Shown here: positions 16,820-23,202 of the stretch, piece after piece
Layout: each line of letters begins with the position of its first letter
Position numbering within the stretch: the first letter of the stretch is position 1
NCBI RefSeq assembly: GCF_904846225.1
Contig: NZ_CAJGZJ010000022.1
Location: 1 to 46,666, forward strand
Direction of reading: 5' to 3'
Length of the DNA: 46,666 nt
Origin: Psychrobacter immobilis
Lineage (GTDB): Bacteria > Pseudomonadota > Gammaproteobacteria > Pseudomonadales > Moraxellaceae
The notes under the pieces: generated by a model
What the model was told of the DNA's origin: nothing
The model's database searches: none
Seen by the model: the letters and a program-made list of their open reading frames with translations, nothing else
Program-made: the position numbers and the translations under genes

Positions 16820-17018
16820 GGCGTGTCTTCATTTCAAAAATGGTCATAAAAATGAGATAAATTGCCGTCAAACGAGGAAAATAGCGCAAATAATATCGGG
16901 ATATTAGTTAGCTATTTGACGATGTTTGGCAAAATTTAGCCATTTTTAGCTCATTTAGATAGCTTATTTAAATAGTATCGTTTGATTTAAATAGTATCGT
17001 TTGAATTGAAGACACGCC
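16820..17018. mobile_element. 199-bp MITE-like element with 19-bp terminal inverted repeats
   Basis: The left end GGCGTGTCTTCATTTCAAA (16820-16838) matches the reverse complement of the right end (17000-17018) at 18 of 19 positions. It is preceded by CTAG, a form of the YTAR target of IS5-like elements, but the right flank is TTAT, so no exact target duplication is visible. The interior has no gene. It contains the palindrome TAATATC-GG-GATATTA (16891-16906) and two adjacent perfect 19-bp copies of TTTAAATAGTATCGTTTGA (16967-16985, 16986-17004). It fills most of the gap between the OB-fold gene and the TolB-like gene; the rest of the 376-bp gap shows nothing else. Confidence 0.78.
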
Positions 17019-17114
17019 TTATATACCCTCTAAAATCCAGGCAAGATAATAAACTTATGTTTCTTTATTTATGATTATATATACATTCCATTCCATAATA
17101 TATAGGTTTTACTA

Positions 17115-18110
17115 TTAACGTCCCCAAACGGGTGAGCGAACTGACCCGCCAGCCTGACCACTAATCGCGTAACTGGTGTTGCCAAATAAAGAGTGAATGA
17201 CCAAGCTACCGCCGCTTTGTCCATCCACTCGTGAGGTGCGCGTTGGATAGATCGCATATTGTCCTGAGGGTGACAGACGTGCTGGCTCATCAAGCCCCGT
17301 CTCTGCTAAATTGAGCACCTGACCGTTGGCAAGCGTCATAACCGCCGCTTTACGACCATTAAGATATGCCATACGCTGACCGTCCAAGCTAAGTTGAGGA
17401 CTGGCCGCATAACTGCCTGTCGATAGAAGTACGGCATTACCCGTGACAAAGCTATAACGATAGATACTTGGTCGACCCGCGCGGACTTTATCGCTGGTAT
17501 AGACAAAGCTTTTGCCATCGCTTGCATAGCTTGGCTGCACCTCCGTACTCGGCAAGGTCGTGAGCTGTTTGGTACTACCGTCGCTCAGACGCATCTCATA
17601 AATATCCGCATTACCGCCAACCGTTGAGCTATAGAGCAATTTTTGTCCATCGGGTGAAAATGACGCTGACAGATTACTGCCCTCAGCATTTACTATCAGA
17701 TTGCGCGTGCTATTGCCCCGATTATAAATATAAATCTTTGGATGTTGGCGCGGCGCTTGTTTACTATAAGCGAGCATTTGACCATCCGCTGACCATGCAG
17801 GCGCATAAATATAACCATTTAACTGATCAATCAATTGGCGGTCGCTGCCATCTGGGCGGATAGTATAAAGTGTCGACATCTTAGCAGCGCCTAGTCCTTG
17901 TTCCTCCACGTACGCAATATATCCTTGACGATCTATAGCTGACATTCGAGCCGTTAGCGGATTGCTCGTGGCAGACGTTATCGTAGTATTGGCAGCCGTC
18001 ATGTTTGGTAACGTCTGACAACCGGTTAATACACTGAGAGAAGCAATGATGGTAGCAATCGCGCTACTTCTTATGTTTATAGTTGGTTTACGCGCAAGAG
18101 TTTTTAGCAT
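17115..18110 (-). CDS. TolB-like beta-propeller lipoprotein
   Basis: A 331-aa protein. The N-terminus carries a basic stretch, a hydrophobic segment and the lipobox SVLTGC (Cys near residue 31), so it should be an exported lipoprotein. The rest is a chain of PD40/WD40-like blades, each with an 'S-x-D-G-x-x-[hydrophobic]-x-Y' core: SADGQMLAYS, SPDGQKLLYS, ASDGKSFVYT, SLDGQRMAYL, SPSGQYAIYP. It resembles the C-terminal propeller of TolB without the TolB N-terminal domain and lies away from any tol-pal genes, so it is not called tolB. It is flanked by the MITE-like element on one side and a single related end at 18177 on the other. Its partner is unknown. Confidence 0.85.
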   Translation of the reverse strand: MLKTLARKPTINIRSSAIATIIASLSVLTGCQTLPNMTAANTTITSATSNPLTARMSAIDRQGYIAYVEEQGLGAAKMSTLYTIRPDGSDRQLIDQLNGYIYAPAWSADGQMLAYSKQAPRQHPKIYIYNRGNSTRNLIVNAEGSNLSASFSPDGQKLLYSSTVGGNADIYEMRLSDGSTKQLTTLPSTEVQPSYASDGKSFVYTSDKVRAGRPSIYRYSFVTGNAVLLSTGSYAASPQLSLDGQRMAYLNGRKAAVMTLANGQVLNLAETGLDEPARLSPSGQYAIYPTRTSRVDGQSGGSLVIHSLFGNTSYAISGQAGGSVRSPVWGR

Positions 18111-18176
18111 GAGATAAAGTCCAATAGAGCTTTGATAAATGCGTTATGAGATAGTTACGAGTTTAGAAGATCTTAT

Positions 18177-18199
18177 CTAGGGCGTGTCTCTAATTTAGA
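18177..18199. mobile_element. solo end related to the 16.8-kb MITE-like element
   Basis: CTAGGGCGTGTCT at 18177-18189 is identical, including the CTAG, to the left boundary of the element at 16.8 kb, in the same orientation. It then diverges into the palindrome TCTAATTTAGA (18188-18198). No matching right end was found nearby. It may be a remnant or an end of another member. Confidence 0.4.
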
Positions 18200-18246
18200 T
18201 AGAGGGTTAAATGGTTTTTGTTTTACTTAAAGTAATGCTTTACCGT

Positions 18247-18645
18247 TTATAACCATACTAACCCTTTATAAGGTTGTAGCTTTAAGATTTTAAGCCTTGA
18301 TTGTATATCTCCCACATGGATCTCTAGCTTGTTCTCATCTGGGTCTAAAATATAGCAAGACTGCCCTTCACTGCTATTATCTTTCCACTCGGTTACATTA
18401 AAACTTCTTAACTTAGTAACAAACTCTTCAAAATCATTGGCGACTATATCAAATGCAATATGCGTATAATCCCGTTTTGCACATGGTATATCGCATGATA
18501 AGCAGAACCATAACTCACCAAGGGTCAAATATGCACCACCCTGCCATTTTACATGGGCAGTAAAACCTAGAATATGAGTATAAGAATGTAGTGAGCGATC
18601 CAAATCACTGACAACTATCGTAATATGGTTTAATCCTTTCAGCAT
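18247..18645 (-). CDS. FosA-type fosfomycin thiol transferase (glyoxalase fold)
   Basis: A 132-aa protein of the vicinal oxygen chelate fold. It follows FosA closely in order and spacing: LNHITIVVSDL near the N-terminus, 'GAYLTLGELWFCLS', DYTHIAF, 'SEGQSCYILDPDENKLEIHVG' and 'QPYKGL' at the end. The three metal ligands of FosA are present as H7, H62 and E108. FosA adds glutathione to fosfomycin in a Mn/K-dependent reaction. An ATG at 18645 is used, giving the family start MLKGLNH with GGAA eight bases upstream; a second ATG lies two codons earlier. It stands alone between a possible IS remnant and a terminator. It could be an intrinsic gene of the lineage or acquired; activity on fosfomycin is inferred from the intact site. 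Confidence 0.85.
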   Translation of the reverse strand: MLKGLNHITIVVSDLDRSLHSYTHILGFTAHVKWQGGAYLTLGELWFCLSCDIPCAKRDYTHIAFDIVANDFEEFVTKLRSFNVTEWKDNSSEGQSCYILDPDENKLEIHVGDIQSRLKILKLQPYKGLVWL

Positions 18646-18719
18646 TAGCATAGTTCCATCGTAATTTTTATATGGTGGACAAGTATTAAGTGTAGCGTAT
18701 ATTAAGCTTTTTTTTACAC

Positions 18720-18749
18720 AAAAAAATGCCCCACATAATCGTGAGGCAT
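18720..18749 (-). terminator. terminator of the META-domain lipoprotein gene
   Basis: A 9-bp stem with one G-T pair (ATGCCCCAC at 18726-18734 with GTGAGGCAT at 18741-18749) has a 6-nt loop. On the minus strand it runs into six or more T. It lies 65 bp past the stop of the gene at 18814. Confidence 0.82.
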
Positions 18750-18813
18750 CGTGAGAATCAAATCTTACGCTAAAAAATTATCGTGCTTAAATCAATTGTC
18801 TGTAATGATCCAA

Positions 18814-19302
18814 TTATTTAGCAACGGCTTTGAAGTGCGCAATTTGACTGTCATTTTTGATGGTCAAGATAGGCGTGTTACTCGCGTTTTTACTCATGCT
18901 ATATTTACCTTGTACCGTGGCTAATGTGGCGGTATCAAAACTCGCTTGCGGCTCAGGACATGCCATCAAAGTGCTGATACCATTGCTAATTTGTACATTG
19001 CCGTTCACCACACTGTATTGCGCGCCCATGTTATTACAGGTATTCATAAAAGTAACACGGTCGCTGCCATTGTCTTTAAAGAAGTTTAAGGTCAACGGCT
19101 TGGCTGGGTTGATGAATAGCTGACTGACTTTATCGCCATTTGTACGTTTGGCATCGACAAGCTGCCAGTGATACGCTTGTAGCGCCTCAGAAGTAATTGG
19201 TTGAGTCATTGGTGCTGTCACGCTAGGAGTGGTCTGGCAACCAGCCGCCAATGTACCTACCGCAAGAGTTGCAGCCATCATCATTTTAGTCATGTTTTTC
19301 AT
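18814..19302 (-). CDS. META domain (HslJ-like) lipoprotein
   Basis: A 162-aa exported lipoprotein. The signal peptide ends in the lipobox TLAAGC (Cys near residue 22). The mature part is a single META/HslJ domain: 'YHWQLVDAKRTNG', a beta-rich centre with 'FMNTCNNMGAQYSV', then 'STLMACPEPQ' with the paired cysteines typical of the family. HslJ-type proteins are outer-membrane or periplasmic and are linked to heat and novobiocin tolerance in E. coli; the molecular role is unknown. AGGG lies 8 bases before the ATG. It is a single-gene unit with its own terminator. Confidence 0.88.
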   Translation of the reverse strand: MKNMTKMMMAATLAVGTLAAGCQTTPSVTAPMTQPITSEALQAYHWQLVDAKRTNGDKVSQLFINPAKPLTLNFFKDNGSDRVTFMNTCNNMGAQYSVVNGNVQISNGISTLMACPEPQASFDTATLATVQGKYSMSKNASNTPILTIKNDSQIAHFKAVAK

Positions 19303-19584
19303 ATAAAACCCTGTAGTAATTTTATTCAGAATAAAAAATAGCGATATCGTTTATTCTGGATAGCATCTTTTATTATAATTCATTGATTGTTTTATTCAGG
19401 TACCTAAACAATGCCGCTATTATGCCCATCTAATGCTTAACCGTCTTTATAGATTGGGTGTATCATTGTCCTGATATTTGTTCCACTCTATAGCTTTTTT
19501 GCTACTAGGTCTTGCTAGGCAAAGCATTAGCTGCTAACCCTTTTTCTCGATTCTTACAGCATACTTTATAGATCGTTGACGCAC

Positions 19585-20697
19585 TCAGTTGGGATTGGCG
19601 GCTTTTTCTTGTTGCAGCGCCGCATAACCTGCTAAACGCTTGCGCTCACTCTCATCAAACAGCTGTTGCTCCATTTGATCAAGTTGGGTTTGTGCTTGGG
19701 TATTATCTGGATTTTGACTTAAAAGTTGCTGTTTTTGTGTTTGGTACTGATTAAAACGTTGGTCAAAGTTAGCGTCTTCTTGATCGACTTGTGCTAGCCG
19801 TGCAGCTGCGGGCGCGCCTACCAACTCACGTCGCATCTTATATAATTCCTCAGTCGTTGCGCCTTTTGCTTTCATCTGTTCTGTACGACTTATTAATTCA
19901 TTTAGATTGGCTTGTTGCTCTATATTGGCTTTGGTTGAACTGTTTGGCATCCGGCTAATATAATCCTGCTTTGCACTTTCTTTTTGAGTATCAGACAACT
20001 GGCTGTTTTGATTAATTCTGATCATCTCAACACTATAATTGTCATACTCCTCTTCTGCACCAAAGAATGCGTTAATGGTTTCTTTTGAAAAATATTGTTG
20101 ACGTAGCTTAGCCACATCTTGCTTTTGCTGAGCAACAACGCTCAAGTCCAGCTCGCCACTTTGGGTTGCTTGCAGTTGTAAGTTGCCATAGCGTTTTTCT
20201 ATCTCAGGAATGGCTTTTAGATAAGCAATGTACTGATTAAAAATAGTGATCGCTTGACTGGCGGCAGGCTCTGGCGTGTGACTGCGGATGTAGCTCTCGA
20301 CACGAGCATAGATGACGGCTTCATCTTCTTCGCCAAGCGCCGATAAGAAGTAATCAAACAAGCGCCGTAAGCCTTCGGTGACCACCAATTGCTTGTTTTC
20401 ATCAATGATAATTTCACCATCGACAGCGGTGCCTTTTAGCGATTGCGGCAAATCCTCCAGACCTGTTGCAAATATTGTATTATTTTGGGGATCAGAGGTT
20501 TCATTGCCTTTATAAAAGCTAGTCAATGTGGACAGCACTGAGCCATCAGACTCATTACCGAGCGTGATAGATGTGCCTTGAGATAAACTCGTGCCTCGGT
20601 CGCTAGGTTTGAACCACATAATAACCGCCGCAGTCACTATGATAACCACAGCAATGATGGCGAGTAATACATAGGCTGGACGGTGATTATTTGACAT
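19585..20697 (-). CDS. lipase-specific foldase (Lif / lipase chaperone)
   Basis: A 370-aa protein anchored by one N-terminal membrane segment (about residues 8-29), with the rest in the periplasm. The diagnostic Lif motif RRLFDYFLSALGEED lies at residues 111-125. A long, Gln-rich helical region follows, as expected for the extended helical scaffold that wraps the lipase. It folds the secreted family I lipase in the periplasm before type II secretion. The gene starts 29 bp after the lipase stop on the same strand, so the two form an operon. No convincing terminator was found in the 282 bp downstream. Confidence 0.93.
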   Translation of the reverse strand: MSNNHRPAYVLLAIIAVVIIVTAAVIMWFKPSDRGTSLSQGTSITLGNESDGSVLSTLTSFYKGNETSDPQNNTIFATGLEDLPQSLKGTAVDGEIIIDENKQLVVTEGLRRLFDYFLSALGEEDEAVIYARVESYIRSHTPEPAASQAITIFNQYIAYLKAIPEIEKRYGNLQLQATQSGELDLSVVAQQKQDVAKLRQQYFSKETINAFFGAEEEYDNYSVEMIRINQNSQLSDTQKESAKQDYISRMPNSSTKANIEQQANLNELISRTEQMKAKGATTEELYKMRRELVGAPAAARLAQVDQEDANFDQRFNQYQTQKQQLLSQNPDNTQAQTQLDQMEQQLFDESERKRLAGYAALQQEKAANPN

Positions 20698-20726
20698 AAA
20701 TGAGCCATCTTAGTTCATAAACCAAC

Positions 20727-21800
20727 CTATAGATTGGCGTTTTTCAGACGATTAACCTGAGTACGATAAATGGATTTGGGCTCAGACTCGCCCCATGCGG
20801 TCAAACCTAACACTTGATCGGCTGAATCTAAGTGATTCATTCTATAATTGTCGCGAACCACATAACCAAGCCGACTTGAGCAGGCAGATACCAATCCATC
20901 ATTAGACTCACCTGCAAATGGTACAGCCGTTGCCGCTAGTAGATAATCACTAGGATCAAGTGCGCTCGTTATTTGCCCCACACCACTAAATGAGTAGTAT
21001 TTGATGCCATTGACGGCAGTACTGGTCGGCTGACCACAATAAGAGGTTGGCATCGCTGCTGGGAACTTGGCATTAAAGTTAGCCGCGCCATCAGTCGATA
21101 AAGCGATGAGCGCTTTATAGCCATCTTGCGCTTGTATCTGTTTAACACTAATACCTGAACCGATATTTGTAAAACCGCCAATCAAGTTGAACACGCCTGA
21201 TACTAACTGCGTGGTGACATTTGACGGCGTTCCTGTATTGTTGTTTGGCTCAAGGGTATTTTTGATAAAGTCTGCCGTTTTTGACCCCTGCTCTGGGCTT
21301 GAAACCGCCGTGACGGAGGCCACATATTTTGGCGCAACACCTGCAACGTAACGGATGTCTATACCACCTTGGCTATGCCCAAATAAATTGACCTTGGACT
21401 CGCCTGAAATGGCCGTGATGGTTTTGACTTGTTGTAGCAGCTGCTCACCGCGAACCTCACTATTATTGACGGCAGACGTTTTGGTCGTATATACCTTTGA
21501 GCCACCTTTTATCAACTCTCCAGGAATGCCATTGAAGTAATCAATAACCCCAAATAGCGTCGTAAAACCGCCAAGCCCATGAGCCATAACGACTGGATAC
21601 TGAGTTTTGGTATAACTAGACGTGAGATATTGGCTGTCAACCAGCTTGCAACCGTTGGCATTGGCACAGTTATAATATTGGCCTGCTGCTTGTGCAGAAG
21701 TCGTTTGCATGGTCATTAAAAGAACGCCTGTGCTGAGCACGCCGAGCGTTGGTAAAATTTTTGCTGATACGGACTTAGAGAAATATGCTTTGAGAATCAT
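20727..21800 (-). CDS. secreted triacylglycerol lipase, family I
   Basis: A 357-aa secreted lipase. The signal peptide runs to about residue 39 and ends in a Sec-type SAQA|A site. The alpha/beta-hydrolase domain has the nucleophile elbow GHSQGG (S143), a catalytic Asp in SNDGLVSACS (D301) and His in MNHLDS (H323). The Asp/His neighbourhood also supplies the usual calcium site. The oxyanion region 'PVVMAHGLGGF' is intact. AAGGA lies 8 bases before the ATG. The foldase gene follows directly, which places it in the foldase-dependent family I.1/I.2 group. It hydrolyses long-chain triglycerides outside the cell. Cold-active lipases of this type are common in Psychrobacter; cold activity here is inferred, not visible. 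Confidence 0.93.
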   Translation of the reverse strand: MILKAYFSKSVSAKILPTLGVLSTGVLLMTMQTTSAQAAGQYYNCANANGCKLVDSQYLTSSYTKTQYPVVMAHGLGGFTTLFGVIDYFNGIPGELIKGGSKVYTTKTSAVNNSEVRGEQLLQQVKTITAISGESKVNLFGHSQGGIDIRYVAGVAPKYVASVTAVSSPEQGSKTADFIKNTLEPNNNTGTPSNVTTQLVSGVFNLIGGFTNIGSGISVKQIQAQDGYKALIALSTDGAANFNAKFPAAMPTSYCGQPTSTAVNGIKYYSFSGVGQITSALDPSDYLLAATAVPFAGESNDGLVSACSSRLGYVVRDNYRMNHLDSADQVLGLTAWGESEPKSIYRTQVNRLKNANL

Positions 21801-22074
21801 AACAACATCCTTGTTATCATTAAAGGTTGGTCGTTTTTATGTATGAGCTTACTTGTTGCCTGCCGCACAAAAGCTCTAAAAACCAGCGCTAATCCATTTA
21901 GTCACTATAGTTAGCATACTTTCATCATTGAATATATTCAATATTTTAGTGACTTTATAGTCATAATTATGAATATAAAAACACCCCATGTAGATATTGA
22001 AAATTTTTGCAAAAGTAGCAGATATAAGGATAAGCCAGCCAGCGCTGCTCTAAAAACAGTCAGTACTGAATTTA
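21801..22074. promoter_or_regulatory. lipase/map divergent region with a 16-bp perfect palindrome
   Basis: This region separates the leftward lipase and rightward map starts. It holds the perfect 16-bp palindrome ATTGAATATATTCAAT (21927-21942). Outside it GTCACTA (21901-21907) and TAGTGAC (21947-21953) form a second inverted pair, so the dyads are nested. A dimeric repressor or activator site is plausible. No reliable lipase promoter could be picked. A 93-codon open frame on the minus strand crosses into map but has no ribosome site and is not believed. Confidence 0.5.
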
Positions 22075-22083
22075 TGCTATAAT
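22075..22083 (+). promoter_or_regulatory. extended -10 promoter of map
   Basis: TGCTATAAT is a consensus -10 with the extended TG, about 32 bases before the first map ATG. No good -35 is seen at 17 bases, which extended -10 promoters do not need. Confidence 0.6.
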
Positions 22084-22114
22084 TGCTAACATTTATTCCA
22101 TAACTATAAGATAG

Positions 22115-22912
22115 ATGATGATGACTAAAAAATCCCTTATTCAATCCCCAGAAGCCATAGAAAAAATGCGCGTAGCGGGTAAACTTGCCAGTGATCTCCT
22201 TGTGATGCTTGATGAGCACGTCAAAGTGGGCATCAGTACCGAAGCATTAAACCAAATCGCTCATGACTATATCGTAAATGTACAACAGGCCATTCCTGCA
22301 CCACTCAACTACAATGGCTTTCCAAAATCTATTTGTACGTCAGTCAACCATGTTGTTTGTCATGGTATCCCAACTGAAAACAAGCTGCTAAAAGATGGTG
22401 ATATCATCAATATCGATGTCACCGTTATCAAAGACGGCTATTATGGCGATACCTCAAAAATGTGGATCATTGGCGATGGTTCTATCATGGCGCAGCGTAT
22501 TTGCAAAGTGGCACAAGACGCGCTATATGCTGGTATGAGCGTGGTTAAGAACGGTGCGCGTTTGGGTGATGTCGGTGCTGCGATTCAAGCAGTGGTCGAA
22601 CCTGAGCGCTTTAGTATCGTCCGCGAATTCTGTGGTCACGGTATTAGTAACGAGTTTCACCACGAGCCACAAGTCATGCATTATGGTAAAAAAGGCACGG
22701 GTTTTGAGCTAAAGACTGGTATGACGTTTACCATTGAGCCAATGATTAACCAAGGCACATGGCAGACCAAAATTTTGCCAGATGAATGGACGGCAATTAC
22801 CAAAGACCGTAAGCTGTCTGCTCAATGGGAGCACACGATGGTCGTCACTGACAATGGCTGTGAAGTGTTTACCACTCGCCCTGAAGAAGATTTGAGCTTT
22901 TTGACACAGTAA
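22115..22912 (+). CDS. map: type I methionine aminopeptidase
   Basis: A 265-aa cytoplasmic enzyme that removes the initiator Met from nascent proteins. It has the single pita-bread domain with 'VNHVVCHGIP' (His), 'DGDIINIDVT' and 'DTSKMW' (the two metal-binding Asp), 'EFCGHGISNEFHHEP' (His), 'FTIEPM' (Glu) and 'WEHTMVV' (Glu). All five metal ligands are in place. Three ATG codons in a row open the gene, so the exact start is open by two codons. It precedes glnD in the same direction, as in other Pseudomonadales, but a strong terminator separates them. Confidence 0.96.
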   Translation: MMMTKKSLIQSPEAIEKMRVAGKLASDLLVMLDEHVKVGISTEALNQIAHDYIVNVQQAIPAPLNYNGFPKSICTSVNHVVCHGIPTENKLLKDGDIINIDVTVIKDGYYGDTSKMWIIGDGSIMAQRICKVAQDALYAGMSVVKNGARLGDVGAAIQAVVEPERFSIVREFCGHGISNEFHHEPQVMHYGKKGTGFELKTGMTFTIEPMINQGTWQTKILPDEWTAITKDRKLSAQWEHTMVVTDNGCEVFTTRPEEDLSFLTQ

Positions 22913-22920
22913 TACTATAA

Positions 22921-22946
22921 AAGATCGCCTAGGCGGTCTTTTTTTT
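22921..22946 (+). terminator. Rho-independent terminator of map
   Basis: AGATCGCC-TA-GGCGGTCT forms an 8-bp stem with one G-U pair, directly followed by eight T. It begins 9 bases after the map stop. Confidence 0.9.
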
Positions 22947-23034
22947 GGCTAATAATTAGTACATATCGAGTTAGGACATATTGAGTATTGTGTTTATTGG
23001 CTTTTTATCCTTATACTCTAATGGACTGGTTTAT

Positions 23035-23114
23035 AGATAACCTAGCTTTTAGATAATATAGCTTTTAGATAATATAGCTTTTAGATAACCTAGATTTTAA
23101 ACAATATAGCTTTT
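23035..23114. repeat. five 16-bp tandem repeats upstream of glnD
   Basis: Five consecutive 16-base units follow the consensus AGATAATATAGCTTTT. Units two and three are identical, and the others carry CC for AT, GATT for GCTT, or AAAC for AGAT. The array lies between the map terminator and the glnD start, inside the stretch that should carry the glnD promoter or leader. The remaining ~290 bp of the gap shows no other feature. Confidence 0.9.
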
Positions 23115-23202
23115 AGCTGAATCAGCCTTTATTAGCACGCTGACTGCCATACGATTTTCAGCTTGCATGATCTACTTTCAACCTCTTAATGGGATACTCT
23201 TC

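Noticed and set aside
17115..18110. Calling the propeller lipoprotein tolB
   Set aside because: It lacks the N-terminal TolB domain, has a lipobox, and no tolQRA or pal gene is nearby.
21938..22219. 93-aa open frame on the minus strand overlapping map
   Set aside because: It has no ribosome site, overlaps the well-supported map start on the other strand and has no family pattern; it is a shadow frame.
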